NCBI GenBank assembly: GCA_044225675.1
Contig: JBGAIH010000010.1
Span: 62,001 to 126,000 of the forward strand
Source of the DNA: JACMQX01 sp044225675
GTDB lineage: Bacteria > Pseudomonadota > Gammaproteobacteria > Burkholderiales > Burkholderiaceae_C
Direction of reading: 5' to 3'
Length of the DNA: 64,000 nt
Shown here: one piece after another, positions 20,032 through 29,402 of the stretch
Layout: every line of letters starts with the position of its first letter
How positions within the stretch are numbered: the first letter of the stretch is position 1
Program-made: the position numbers and the translations under genes
Notes under the pieces: generated by a model
Told to the model about the DNA's origin: nothing
Databases searched by the model: none
What the model saw: only the letters and a program-made list of their open reading frames with translations

Positions 20032-23000
20032 TCAATCGCCCGATTTTAGGGGGGAGGGGGTGGCCGGGCCGGAGGGTGCCGATCCTGCGGCGCCCGCCCG
20101 TGCCGCTGCCGGTTCTGCCGCGGACTTGCCGGCGAACAGCCGCCGCGCCCAGCGCGCCAGGTCGTCCATGTAGCAGTAGGCCACCGGCACCACCACCAGG
20201 GTGAGCAGCGAGGAGGTGATGACGCCGCCGATCACCGCCTGGCCCATGGGCGCGCGCTGCTCGGAACCTTCGGTCAGCGCGAAGGCCAGCGGCACCATGC
20301 CGAAGATCATGGCCAGCGTGGTCATCAGGATCGGGCGCAGCCGCACGCGCGCGGCCGTCAGCAGCGCCTCGGCGCGTTCCATGCCCTGTTCCTGCATGCG
20401 GATGGCGAAGTCCACCAGCAGGATGGCGTTCTTGGTCACCAGGCCCATCAGCATCACCACGCCGATGATCGAGAACATCGACAGCCGGGAGCCGAACATC
20501 AGCAGCGCCAGCACCACGCCGATCAGCGTGAGCGGCAGCGCCGTCATGAGCGCCAGCGGCTGCAGGAAGCTCTTGAACTGGCTGGCCAGGATCATGTAGA
20601 TGAAGATGATGGCCAGCGCCAGCGCCGACACCGCATAGCCGAAGGACTCGGCCATGTTCTTGGTATTGCCGCCGAACTGGTAGCGGTAGCCCGGCGGGAA
20701 GCTGATGCCCTCCAGCGCCGCCTTGATGTCGTTGGACACCTCGCCGGCCGAGCGGCCCGAGGCGTTGGCGTTGACCGCAACCTCGCGCGTCAGGTCGCGC
20801 CGGTTGATCTGGTTCGGGCCGGTCGCCTCCCGCACCGTGGCCAGCTGGTTCAGCCGCACGATGCGCGGCGAGCCGTCGGCGTTGCTGCCCACGGCAAAGG
20901 GCAGGCGCTCCAGGTCGGCCGGCTGCACCCGCGCGTCGGGCGCCAGCCGAACGTTGACGTCATAGGTCTGGTCGTCGGGGGCGCGCCAGTTGCCCACCGT
21001 TTGGCCGGCCACCAGCGTGCGCAGCTGCGCGGCCACCTGGCCCACGTTCAGGCCCAGGTCCGAGGCCACGTCGCGCCGCACGTCCACCTGCACTGTCGGC
21101 TTGTCGGCCTTGATGCTGGAGTCCAGATCCACCAGGCCGGGAATGGTGCGCAGCCGCTCGGTCACCAGCCGGGTGAGCCGGTCCAGCTCCTTGAGGTCCG
21201 GGCCCTGCAGCGAGAACTCGATCTGCTTGGCGCCGCCCACGCTGTCGAGCAGGCCCACGTGCGTGACGGTGATGCCCGGCACCTGGCGCAGCCGCTCGCG
21301 CAGCACGACGGACATCGCGTCGACGTTGCGCTTGCGGTCCTTGCGGTCGACCAGACGCACGTAGACGTTGGCGTAGATCTTGCCGGCCGCATTGCCGGTG
21401 TTGATGGTGGCCAGCGTGTAGCGCACTTCGGGGAACTCGCGCACGATGGCCTCGACCTGACGGGCCTTGGCCTCGGTCACCTCCAGCGAGGAGCCCACCG
21501 GGGTGTAGAAGGCAATGGTCGTTTCCGAAAAGTCGGCCGTCGGCACGAACTCCGTGCCCAGCAGCGGCACCATGAAGATGCTCGCCACGAACACGCCCAG
21601 CGCGACCAGCAGCGTCTTGAGCTTGTGGACCAGCGACCAGCGCAGGATCTTCTGGTAGCCCTCGGCCATGCCGTCGGTGGCGCGGTCGAACCAGCCCGTC
21701 ACGCGGCCGATGGTCTTGTCGTAGAACGTGACCGGCGGGCCGGCGGGCTTGCCGTGCGTGTCGATGGCCGGGTCGTGCCAGATGCTCGAGAGCATCGGGT
21801 CGAGGGTGAAGCTCACGAACATCGAGATCAGCACCGCCGCCACGATGGTGATGCCGAATTCGTGGAAGAACTTGCCGATGATGCCGCCCATGAAGCCGAT
21901 CGGCATGAACACCGCGACGATCGAGAAGGTCGTGGCCAGCACGGCCAGGCCGATCTCGCGCGTGCCTTCCATGGCGGCGTCGTAGGGTGCCTTGCCCATC
22001 TGCACGTGGCGCACGATGTTCTCGCGCACCACGATGGCGTCGTCGATCAGCAGGCCCACGCACAGGCTCAGCGCCATCAGCGTGACCATGTTGATGGTGA
22101 AGCCGAAGGCGTTCATGAACAGGAAGGTGCCGATGATCGAGATCGGCAGCGTCAGGCCGGTGATGACGGTGGAGCGCCAGGAGTTGAGGAAGAGGAACAC
22201 GATCAGCACGGTGAGCAGCGCGCCTTCGATCAGCGTGCGGCGCACGTTCTCCACGGCCACGCGGATCGGCCGCGAGCCGTCGGCGATCGGCTCCAGCCGC
22301 ACGCCCGGCGGCAGCTGCGGCGTGATCTCCTCCACCGTCTTGCGCAGGCCGTCGATCACGCGGATGGTGTTTTCGTCCTGCGACTTCTGCACCGACAGCA
22401 GCAGGGTGCGCTGGCCGTTGTAGAGGGCCAGGCTGTCGATCTCCTGCGCGCCGTCGCTCACCCGCGCGACCTGGTCGACGCGGATCGCCGCGCCATTGCG
22501 CCGCGCCACGATGATGCGGGCGAAGTCCTCGGGCCGCTGCATGCGGGCGTCGATCTTGACCACGCGCTCCTGCGCGAGGGAGCGCACTGCGCCCACTGGC
22601 AGGTCCTGGTTCTCGCTGCGCACCGCCGACACCACCTGGTCGGCCGTGACGCCCAGCGACTCCATGGCCTGCGGGTCGAGGTAGATGTTGATCTCGCGCT
22701 TGGTGCCGCCCACCAGCGTCACCGAGCCCACGCCGCGCACGTTCTCCATGCGCTTGCGCAGCACCTGGTCGGCCCAGTTGGTCAGCTCGACGGCCGACAT
22801 CGGCTTGCCCTTGCTCGCATCGGGCAGCACCGCCAGCGACCAGATCGCGCGGCTGGCCGGGTCGAAGCGCAGCACGCGCGGCTCCTTGACCTCGTCACGC
22901 AGCAGCGGGCGGATCGAGGCGACCTTCTCGCGCACGTCCTCGGCCGCCTTGCGCCCATCGATGTGCAACTGGAACTCGATGATCACCACCGACTGGCCTT

Positions 23001-23256
23001 CGTAGCTGCGCGAGGTGAGCGCGTTGATGCCGGCAATGGAGTTGACGCCTTCCTCCAGCTTCTTGGTGACCTCGCTCTCGACGATCTCGGGCGAGGCACC
23101 GGGGTACTCGGCCGTGATCACCACCACCGGAAAGTCGATGTTGGGGAACTGGTCGACCTGCAGCCGCTGGTACGAAAAGAGGCCCAGCACGACGAGCGCC
23201 GCCATCACCATGGTGGCGAACACCGGATTCCTGAGACTGACCTGGGTGAACCACAT
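20032..23256 (-). CDS. RND (HAE1-type) multidrug efflux inner membrane permease
   Basis: Proton-driven inner membrane pump of a tripartite efflux system, 1074 residues. The N-terminal segment PVFATMVMAALVVLGLFSYQ is helix 1; the periplasmic porter region includes IDFPVVVITAEYPGASPEIV. The proton relay is seen in VGLLIDDAIVVRENIVRHVQ, and the second half has GLVTKNAILLVDFAIRMQEQ and PLAFALTEGSEQRAPMGQAV. The last ~30 residues are an Ala/Gly/Pro tail. The gene follows the adaptor by 6 nt; TetR, adaptor, pump and later TolC form one unit. Confidence 0.95.
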   Translation of the reverse strand: MWFTQVSLRNPVFATMVMAALVVLGLFSYQRLQVDQFPNIDFPVVVITAEYPGASPEIVESEVTKKLEEGVNSIAGINALTSRSYEGQSVVIIEFQLHIDGRKAAEDVREKVASIRPLLRDEVKEPRVLRFDPASRAIWSLAVLPDASKGKPMSAVELTNWADQVLRKRMENVRGVGSVTLVGGTKREINIYLDPQAMESLGVTADQVVSAVRSENQDLPVGAVRSLAQERVVKIDARMQRPEDFARIIVARRNGAAIRVDQVARVSDGAQEIDSLALYNGQRTLLLSVQKSQDENTIRVIDGLRKTVEEITPQLPPGVRLEPIADGSRPIRVAVENVRRTLIEGALLTVLIVFLFLNSWRSTVITGLTLPISIIGTFLFMNAFGFTINMVTLMALSLCVGLLIDDAIVVRENIVRHVQMGKAPYDAAMEGTREIGLAVLATTFSIVAVFMPIGFMGGIIGKFFHEFGITIVAAVLISMFVSFTLDPMLSSIWHDPAIDTHGKPAGPPVTFYDKTIGRVTGWFDRATDGMAEGYQKILRWSLVHKLKTLLVALGVFVASIFMVPLLGTEFVPTADFSETTIAFYTPVGSSLEVTEAKARQVEAIVREFPEVRYTLATINTGNAAGKIYANVYVRLVDRKDRKRNVDAMSVVLRERLRQVPGITVTHVGLLDSVGGAKQIEFSLQGPDLKELDRLTRLVTERLRTIPGLVDLDSSIKADKPTVQVDVRRDVASDLGLNVGQVAAQLRTLVAGQTVGNWRAPDDQTYDVNVRLAPDARVQPADLERLPFAVGSNADGSPRIVRLNQLATVREATGPNQINRRDLTREVAVNANASGRSAGEVSNDIKAALEGISFPPGYRYQFGGNTKNMAESFGYAVSALALAIIFIYMILASQFKSFLQPLALMTALPLTLIGVVLALLMFGSRLSMFSIIGVVMLMGLVTKNAILLVDFAIRMQEQGMERAEALLTAARVRLRPILMTTLAMIFGMVPLAFALTEGSEQRAPMGQAVIGGVITSSLLTLVVVPVAYCYMDDLARWARRLFAGKSAAEPAAARAGAAGSAPSGPATPSPLKSGD

Positions 23257-23262
23257 CGCGGA

Positions 23263-24504
23263 TCAGGGCGTGGTCTTGGCCGGAGCCGATGCAGCCGGAG
23301 CCGATGCAGCCGGAGCCGATGCAGGTGGGGCCGATGCCCCCAGCGCTGGCGCTGCGACGCCCGCCGGTGCCGCAGCGGTGAAGCGCACGCGCGTGCCCTC
23401 ACGCAGCGCGCCGACGCCGCCGGCGACCACTACCGCGCCGTCGGCCACGCCGGTCACGGCCACCAGGGCCTCGCCGCCGCTGCTGCCGCGTGCGCCCAGC
23501 TGCACGCTGCGGTGGACCACCTTGTCGCCCTCGATCAGCTGCACATAAGGCGTCGGCTTGTCGGTGCGCACCGCGCTCACCGGCACCGCCAGGGCGGAGG
23601 CACGCGAGGTGCCGAGCGTGCCCTGGGCATAGAGCCCCTGGCGCAGCCCTGCGGGATCGTCGATGCCGAGATAGGCCAGCACATTGCGGCTGCCGGCCTG
23701 GGCGCTCGGGTTGATGCGGACCACGCGCGCGGTGACGGTGCGGGCCGTCTGCTGCGCATCCATCGCCGAGCCTTCGATCCGGAGCGTGGCCGACTGGCCG
23801 ACCCGCACGGCCACCGAGTCGGCCGGGGACAGGCTGGCTTCGAGTTCGAGGCGCGAGAGGTCGACGATCTCGACGATCTTCGCGTCGATGCCCACACGCT
23901 CGCCCGGCTGGGCCAGGCGCTGCGCCACCAGGCCCGCGATGGGCGCGCGCAGCACGGTGTCGTCCACCGACTTGCGGGCTACGTCCACCGCCGCCAGTGC
24001 CGCGTTGTGGGTGGCGCGCGCGGCGTTCAGGCTCGACAGCGAGGTGTCGAGCGCCGTGCGCGAGATGAAGCCCTGGTCCACCAGGGCCTTGTTGTTGTCG
24101 TACTGCTTCTGGGCGATGTCCACCTGCGCACGGGCCGAGTCGGCCTGCTGCTGCGCCTGCCGCACCCGGGACTGGTACTCGCCCGGGTCGACCCGGGCGA
24201 TCACCTGGCCGGCCTTGACGGCGTCGCCTTCGCGCACCGTGAGCCCCTGGAGTTCACCGGCCACGCGGGCCTTGACGATGGCCGAGTTGACGGCCTTGAG
24301 CGTGCCGGTGATCGGCAGGCCCTGAGCCAGGTCGCGCACCTGTGCGCGCAGGACGTCGGTTGCGGCCAGCTCCACCACCGTCTCGGCTTTCGGTGCGGCC
24401 AGCTGGGCCTGCTGCGCCTTGCGCGTCGACAGGGCGCGCAGCACGCCGGCAGCCAGCAGCAACAGCACCAGGGCGGCGATGCCCCACTTCATCCAGCGCT
24501 TCAT
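23263..24504 (-). CDS. RND efflux periplasmic adaptor (membrane fusion protein)
   Basis: Periplasmic adaptor linking the RND pump to TolC. The start at 24504 gives MKRWMKWGIAALVLLLLAAG, an N-terminal anchor. The 413-residue protein shows the split lipoyl halves (VREGDAVKAGQVIARVDPGE and VLRAPIAGLVAQRLAQPGER) around an Ala/Gln-rich alpha-hairpin, then beta-barrel domains. The C-terminus is an Ala/Ser/Pro tail from a 15-bp repeat (GGAGCCGATGCAGCC) at 23281-23326. The start is 2 nt after the regulator's stop. Confidence 0.94.
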   Translation of the reverse strand: MKRWMKWGIAALVLLLLAAGVLRALSTRKAQQAQLAAPKAETVVELAATDVLRAQVRDLAQGLPITGTLKAVNSAIVKARVAGELQGLTVREGDAVKAGQVIARVDPGEYQSRVRQAQQQADSARAQVDIAQKQYDNNKALVDQGFISRTALDTSLSSLNAARATHNAALAAVDVARKSVDDTVLRAPIAGLVAQRLAQPGERVGIDAKIVEIVDLSRLELEASLSPADSVAVRVGQSATLRIEGSAMDAQQTARTVTARVVRINPSAQAGSRNVLAYLGIDDPAGLRQGLYAQGTLGTSRASALAVPVSAVRTDKPTPYVQLIEGDKVVHRSVQLGARGSSGGEALVAVTGVADGAVVVAGGVGALREGTRVRFTAAAPAGVAAPALGASAPPASAPAASAPAASAPAKTTP

Positions 24505-24506
24505 GA

Positions 24507-25220
24507 TCAGCTCTTGTCCTTGTTGTTCGTGTCGGTGGGCCGGGGGCTGCCCGCGCCGGACGCCATCATGCCACCGAGCAGGATGTCGATCTGCGAGGCC
24601 AGGTAGCGTTCGGGATCCATGCTGCGGCCGGAGGCCAGGCAGGCGCCCATCGAGTGCTTGGACATGATGATGAAGATCATCGGCGCGATGATGCTGAACA
24701 CCGCGTAGTCCAGGTCCAGCGGCCGGAACTCGCCGCTGTCCACGCCCCGCTTGAGGATGCGCCGGATCAGGTCCTGCCCCGGCTCGATCACCTCCTGCTG
24801 ATAGAAGGCGGTGATCTCGGGAAAGTTGCGCGCCTCGCTGATCATCAGCTTGGTGATGCCCGAGGCCCGGGTCGCGCCCACGCGCTCCCACCACACCCGC
24901 ATGCAGTAGCGCAGCATGTCGGCGCTGCTGCCGTCAAAGGCCTCGAACTCCTCGTTCCATTCCTTGAAGCGGCCGGCGATGTTCTCGCGCACCACGGCCT
25001 TGAGCAGCTCTTCCTTGCTCTGGAAGTACAGGAACAGCGTGCCCTTGGACACGCCGGCGCGGGCCGCCACCTCTTCGGCGCGGGTGGCGGCAAAGCCCTT
25101 TTCCACGAACAGGTCGAGCGCGGCGTCCAGCAGCTCGCCCGGCCGCGCCTCCTTGCGGCGCTCGCGCTTGGCAGGGGCGTCGTCGGTGCGGCGGGACAGA
25201 AGCTTGTGGAGAGGGGACAT
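24507..25220 (-). CDS. TetR/AcrR-family transcriptional regulator of the efflux operon
   Basis: A 237-residue DNA-binding repressor. The N-terminal helix-turn-helix is typical: ELLDAALDLFVEKGFAATRAEEVAARAGVSKGTLFLYFQSKEEL read in pieces across residues 28-71. The rest is a ligand-binding helical domain. The start at 25220 (MSPLHKLLSRR) is preferred over the longer frame, because upstream codons run into the presumed operator. It is first in the efflux operon, so autoregulation is likely, with the pump induced when ligand displaces TetR. Confidence 0.93.
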   Translation of the reverse strand: MSPLHKLLSRRTDDAPAKRERRKEARPGELLDAALDLFVEKGFAATRAEEVAARAGVSKGTLFLYFQSKEELLKAVVRENIAGRFKEWNEEFEAFDGSSADMLRYCMRVWWERVGATRASGITKLMISEARNFPEITAFYQQEVIEPGQDLIRRILKRGVDSGEFRPLDLDYAVFSIIAPMIFIIMSKHSMGACLASGRSMDPERYLASQIDILLGGMMASGAGSPRPTDTNNKDKS

Positions 25221-25233
25221 CGGGGAGTTAATG

Positions 25234-25247
25234 ACTGACTGGTTAGT
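25234..25247. promoter_or_regulatory. Putative TetR operator
   Basis: An imperfect palindrome ACTGACTGGTTAGT lies 13 bp upstream of the TetR start, in the AT-richer stretch TTAATGACTGACTGGTTAGT. This ACTGACTGGTTAGT word is of the kind seen in front of autoregulated TetR efflux operons. The -10-like TATATTACTAACC on the minus strand overlaps it. No binding data; assignment rests on position and symmetry. Confidence 0.5.
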
Positions 25248-25377
25248 AATATAGTCGCTGAGGGCCCTGGCGGTCAAGCCGGACGGGCCGCCGGCGCAGG
25301 CGGCCGTCCAGCCGCGTAAGATGCCCCGACGCGCCGCGACTCATGCAGGTGACGGCTCTTCAAAGGAACTCATCCCC

Positions 25378-25920
25378 ATGTCCACGAACACGCAAACCAT
25401 CGTTCTCGGCGGCGGCTGCTTCTGGTGCACCGAGGCGGTCTTCGTCAAGGTGCGCGGCGTGACCGACGTCGAGTCGGGCTACAGCAACGGCACCGCGCTC
25501 AATCCGAGCTACGAGCAGGTCTGCACCGGCCGCACCGGCCACAACGAGGTGGTCAAGCTCAGCTACGACCCGGCGCAGATCTCGCTGGAGCAGATCCTGC
25601 AGATCTTCTTCATCATCCACGACCCGACCACGCTCAACCGGCAGGGCAACGACGTGGGCACGCAGTACCGCAGCGGCATCTACTACACCACGCCCGAGCA
25701 GCAGGAAGTGGTGCAGGCCATGCTGCAGCGCCTGGCCGACGAGAAGATCTTCGACCGACCCGTCGTGACGGAGGTGCAGCCGCTGTCCAACTACTGGCCG
25801 GCCGAGGAGTACCACCAGGACTTCTTCGAGAAGAATCCGAACCAGGGCTACTGCGTGGCCGTGGCCGGCCCCAAGGTGGCCAAGTTCCGCAAGACCTTCC
25901 GCGAGCTGTCACGCGACTGA
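25378..25920 (+). CDS. msrA: Peptide-methionine (S)-S-oxide reductase
   Basis: Reduces methionine-S-sulfoxide in proteins using thioredoxin. The 180-residue protein has the catalytic GGGCFWC motif (nucleophile Cys14), GTQYRSGIYYT and the C-terminal YHQDFFEKNPNQGYC. The ATG at 25378 is preceded by CAAAGGAACT; the upstream part of the open frame is not family-like. It is divergent from the TetR operon. Confidence 0.96.
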   Translation: MSTNTQTIVLGGGCFWCTEAVFVKVRGVTDVESGYSNGTALNPSYEQVCTGRTGHNEVVKLSYDPAQISLEQILQIFFIIHDPTTLNRQGNDVGTQYRSGIYYTTPEQQEVVQAMLQRLADEKIFDRPVVTEVQPLSNYWPAEEYHQDFFEKNPNQGYCVAVAGPKVAKFRKTFRELSRD

Positions 25921-25941
25921 CCTGGCAGCCGCGCAGCGCTT

Positions 25942-26406
25942 GTGCAGACGCCGGGCGCTATCGCGGTCCGTGGTATCTTTCGCGCCGTGACGCCGCGCCT
26001 GCTTTCCCCCGCCTTCCTGCCTGCCGCTTCCCGCCTGCCGGGACGTGGCCGGCAGGTGCTTGCGTTGCAGGCGCGCGTGGGCGTCGTGGTGTTCGTGCTG
26101 GCCCTGCTGCTGGCGCAGACCCTCGGCTTCGTCCACCGCACGCTGCACCATGCGCCCGTTGGTGGCAAGTCGTCCGTCACGGCCAGCGCCCATCATGGGC
26201 TGGGTGCGGGGCTGTTCCAGCACAGCGAGGACGACCCGTCCTGCCGCCTGTTCGATCAGGCGGGCGGCGGCGACACCCTCCCCGGAGTGCCCACCGTCGT
26301 GCTGCCGCTGGCCGTTGCGCCCCTGGCACTGCTGTTCTTCGCGGGCGAGTACCTCGCCCGCTGGGTCGCGCTGTTCGACGCGCGCGGCCCGCCTGTCGTT
26401 CGCTGA
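25942..26406 (+). CDS. Small membrane protein upstream of the ZnuD-like receptor
   Basis: Function unknown. The protein of up to 154 residues has one central hydrophobic segment (VGVVVFVLALLLAQTLGFVH) and a second near the C-terminus (VLPLAVAPLALLFFAGEYLA). Between them lie His-rich pieces (HRTLHH, ASAHHGLGAG) and the pattern EDDPSCRLFDQ. I recall proteins of this pattern directly before zinc-responsive TonB receptors in Burkholderiales, and the His clusters could bind Zn2+. The start is uncertain (GTG at 25942 or 25987). Confidence 0.65.
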   Translation: MQTPGAIAVRGIFRAVTPRLLSPAFLPAASRLPGRGRQVLALQARVGVVVFVLALLLAQTLGFVHRTLHHAPVGGKSSVTASAHHGLGAGLFQHSEDDPSCRLFDQAGGGDTLPGVPTVVLPLAVAPLALLFFAGEYLARWVALFDARGPPVVR

Positions 26407-26494
26407 ATCCCCCCGTGTGACGCTTCTGCCCGTCCGCGCTCCGGCGCGGGGCGGACGCCGCGTCTGCTCCTCGATTCAACGAACGACCTCCTTC

Positions 26495-28732
26495 ATGAAC
26501 ACCTCGAATTCCCGTGGCGCTGGCCACGCTCATGCCCTTGTCTCCAACACCCGCCTGCCGGCGAGGCCCGCCAGCCGTGCTGGCACCTTCAGGTTGTCGG
26601 CCTGCACGACGGCCATGGCCGCTGCCTTCGCAGCCAGCCTGGCGGTGCTGACGCCGCCGACCGCGCAGGCTCAGACCTCGACCGCCCCAGGCCTGCCAGC
26701 GGGCGGCGCGTCCTCTGCCGCCAACCCGCCGGCCCCCACGCTCGGCGAAGTCACCATCACCGGCAATCCGCTGGGCGCGCAGGATCTGGTCGCACCGGCC
26801 GCCGCCTACTCCGGCAAGGGCCTGCTGCTTCGCTCGGGCACGACGCTGGGCGAGACGCTGGACAACACGCCGGGCGTGAGCAGCACCTACTTCGGCCCGA
26901 ACGCGAGCCGGCCGATCATCCGCGGCCTCGACGGCGACCGCATCCGCATCCTGCAGAACAGCGGGGCGACGGTGGATGCAGCCGGCCTGAGCTACGACCA
27001 TGCCGTGCCGGCCGACCCGCTGTCGATCGAGCGCATCGAGGTGCTGCGCGGGCCGGCCGCGCTGCTGTACGGCGGCAACGCCATCGGCGGCGTGGTCAAC
27101 GTCATCGACAACCGCATTCCGCGCGAGCCGCTGTTCGACGACCAGGGCGGCGTGACCGGCAAGGCCGACCTGGGCCTGGCCACCGGCAACCGCGAGCGCG
27201 GCGCCGGCCTGCTGCTGGAGACCGGCACCCGCCGCTTCGGCCTGCATGCCGACGTGTTCGATCGCCGCACGCAGGACGTGCGCGTGCCGGCGTCGCTCGC
27301 CTGCACGCAGGGCGGCGTCACGACGGTGTCGCGGCGGATCTGCAACTCGGCCAGCGACGTCAACGGCGGCGCCGTGGGCGGCTCGCTGTTCTTCGACCAC
27401 GGCTATCTCGGCGCTTCGGCCGCGACCTACCGCAGCAACTACGGCACCGTGGCCGAAGACGAGGTGACCATCGGCATGCGCTCCAACCGCTATGCGCTGG
27501 AAGGCGAGCTGCGCAACCTGGGCGGCTTCTTCACCGGGCTCAAGGGCCAGTTCAGCCACAGCGACTACGAGCACACCGAGTTCGATGCGGGCGCGCCGGG
27601 CACGGTGTTCAAGAACCGCGGCAACGACTTCCGGCTGGAGGCGCGCCATGCCAGGCTCGGACCGCTCGAAGGCGTGCTCGGCCTGCAGGGCGAGAGCACC
27701 CGCTTTTCCGCTGACGGCACCGAGGCCTTCGCGCCCTACAGCCGCACGCGGCAGACGGCGCTGTTCGCCTACGAGGAGCTGCCCACGTCCTGGGGCAAGT
27801 TCACCTTCGGCGCGCGCAGCGAGCAGGTGAAGGTCGATTCGCAGGGCAATCCGCTGGTGGCGCGCTTCGTGCCGGGCTCGCGCAGCTTCAACCCGCACAG
27901 CCTGTCGGTGGGCGCGCTGGTCAATGTGACGCCGGCCTGGCAGCTGACGTCGAGCCTGTCGCGATCGGAGCGCGCGCCCAAGGACTACGAGCTGTTCGCC
28001 GACGGCCCGCACGTGGCCACCGGCGCGTGGGAGGTGGGTGATCCGACGCTGGGCAAGGAAAAGTCCACCAGCCTGGACGTGGGCGCGGCCTGGAAGTCGG
28101 GCGCGCACCGCTTCGGCGTGAACGCGTTCTACACGCGGTTCTCGAACTTCCTGAGCCTGCAGGCGACGGGCAATACGCGCGGCCAGGAAGACGGCGCGCT
28201 GAACCCGGCAGACGCCGACGGCGACGGCATCGACGACAACGATCCGGACAACGCGATCGTGGGCGAGTACGCCTACCGGGGCGTGCGCGCGCGCTTCACC
28301 GGGCTGGAGGCCAACGGCAACATCCGTCTGCTGGAAGGCGCGAACACGGTGGATCTGGCGCTGCGTGGCGACGTGGTGCGCGCGGTGGACCTGAGCACGG
28401 GCCAGCCGCTGCCGCGGATCGCGCCGGTGCGCCTGGGTGCCACGCTGGCCTGGAGCCGCGGCCCGTGGGGCGCGACGCTGGGCTTCGATCACGCGATGGC
28501 TCAGAACCGCGTGCCGGCCGGGCAGGCGGCCACCGGCTCGTACACGCTGTGGAGCGCCGGCCTGACGTTCGAGCAGAAGGCCGGTCCGGCGCAGCTGACG
28601 TGGTTCGCCAAGCTGAACAACGCGAGCGATACGCTGGCCTATTCCGCCAGCTCGATCCTCACGCAGACCGCGCCGGGGCGTTCGCCGCTGCCGGGGCGCA
28701 GTCTGAAGCTGGGTGTTCGGGCCAGCTTCTGA
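26495..28732 (+). CDS. znuD: TonB-dependent outer membrane receptor, ZnuD-like
   Basis: Outer membrane gated channel, probably for zinc. The ATG at 26495 gives a long basic leader, a hydrophobic core (TAMAAAFAASLAVLT) and cleavage near AQA. The plug domain has SRPIIRGLDGDRIRILQNSG and ERIEVLRGPAALLYGGNAIG. An extracellular loop with paired Cys (SLACTQGG and RRICNSASD) is characteristic of ZnuD. The acidic loop DADGDGIDDNDPDN could bind divalent metal. It ends with the aromatic-terminal strand KLGVRASF. Length is 745 residues. The substrate is inferred from family likeness and the neighbouring His-rich protein. Confidence 0.88.
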   Translation: MNTSNSRGAGHAHALVSNTRLPARPASRAGTFRLSACTTAMAAAFAASLAVLTPPTAQAQTSTAPGLPAGGASSAANPPAPTLGEVTITGNPLGAQDLVAPAAAYSGKGLLLRSGTTLGETLDNTPGVSSTYFGPNASRPIIRGLDGDRIRILQNSGATVDAAGLSYDHAVPADPLSIERIEVLRGPAALLYGGNAIGGVVNVIDNRIPREPLFDDQGGVTGKADLGLATGNRERGAGLLLETGTRRFGLHADVFDRRTQDVRVPASLACTQGGVTTVSRRICNSASDVNGGAVGGSLFFDHGYLGASAATYRSNYGTVAEDEVTIGMRSNRYALEGELRNLGGFFTGLKGQFSHSDYEHTEFDAGAPGTVFKNRGNDFRLEARHARLGPLEGVLGLQGESTRFSADGTEAFAPYSRTRQTALFAYEELPTSWGKFTFGARSEQVKVDSQGNPLVARFVPGSRSFNPHSLSVGALVNVTPAWQLTSSLSRSERAPKDYELFADGPHVATGAWEVGDPTLGKEKSTSLDVGAAWKSGAHRFGVNAFYTRFSNFLSLQATGNTRGQEDGALNPADADGDGIDDNDPDNAIVGEYAYRGVRARFTGLEANGNIRLLEGANTVDLALRGDVVRAVDLSTGQPLPRIAPVRLGATLAWSRGPWGATLGFDHAMAQNRVPAGQAATGSYTLWSAGLTFEQKAGPAQLTWFAKLNNASDTLAYSASSILTQTAPGRSPLPGRSLKLGVRASF

Positions 28733-28772
28733 TTTCCCTTCTCGCTTGCTGTGTTCGGTGCGCTTTGCTCGT

Positions 28773-28810
28773 CTTGGGGAGGCGTGCCTGGCTTGGGGAG
28801 GCGTGCCTGG
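28773..28810. repeat. 19-bp tandem repeat, two copies
   Basis: The word CTTGGGGAGGCGTGCCTGG occurs twice head to tail (28773-28791 and 28792-28810), about 40 bp after the znuD stop, next to the long inverted repeat. It does not encode part of a recognisable protein. Confidence 0.9.
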
Positions 28811-28821
28811 GTGGTTGGCAG

Positions 28822-29289
28822 GGGCGGGCGGCCCGGGGGGTCGTTCTCCGGGCACCTCGCGCAGATGTTTTTGTAGCGCGCCTGACTGGGTTGGCGCTGC
28901 CTCCGGGCAGGCATGCGCGGCTCTTGTACGCAGCGCGACTGGCCCTGCGCCCGACCCCCCGGGCCACCCACCCCGGCGGTGCGTTGCTTCGCTCGCCTGA
29001 ACAGCCGGGGCACGTGTGCCTGACGGGTTTTCATTCGCGGACCGCGTCAGTGAATGTGTGCCCCAACGGCTGGCCTGCGCCGCATGACATCTGAAGGCAA
29101 ACCCGACGCACGAAGGACGGGCAAACCCACCCGTCCCTGAAGGTGGGTGGTGGGGACCGGGGCGCAGGCGCCATTCGCGCCAAGTACAAGAGCCGCGCAT
29201 GCCTGCACGGAGGCAGCGCCAACCCGTCAGGCGCACCACAAGAACATCTGCGCGAGCGTGCGCCGGAGAACCGGTCCACGCCGCCCGCC
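28822..29289. repeat. Large imperfect inverted repeat (arms about 150 bp)
   Basis: Bases 28822-28975 and the reverse complement of 29142-29289 align over about 150 bp. They share GGCAGGCATGCGCGGCTCTT-type blocks, GCGCAGATGTT, GGTTGGCGCTGCCTCCG and GCGCCTGAC; identity is roughly 75-80% by eye. The ~166-bp spacer holds a smaller hairpin (GGGGCAC at 29007-29013 pairing with GTGCCCC at 29058-29064). Together with 28733-28821 and 29290-29402 this is a 670-bp gene-free stretch. Short open frames exist on both strands but are mirror images of the palindrome, not genes. It may be a repeat element that duplicated in inverted orientation. Confidence 0.8.
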
Positions 29290-29402
29290 TTCCGCGAGGT
29301 CCGTGCCAGAAACCTCCCCGCACACCACAACGCAACGCAAACCACAACGCAAACCACCCCGACCCGGTATCCTCACGGTCTGCCCAGCGCCGCACCCCCC
29401 AA

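Noticed and set aside
21001..24606. A 1,201-codon plus-strand open frame over the RND genes
   Set aside because: Antisense shadow of the RND permease and adaptor; no recognisable domain.
28639..29357. Several short ORFs on both strands in the znuD-AEC gap
   Set aside because: They are mirror-image translations of the inverted repeat arms, lack RBS and do not resemble any family.
26177..29395. A 1,072-codon minus-strand open frame over znuD and the inverted repeat
   Set aside because: Shadow of znuD; the upstream part only mirrors the palindrome at 28.8-29.3 kb.
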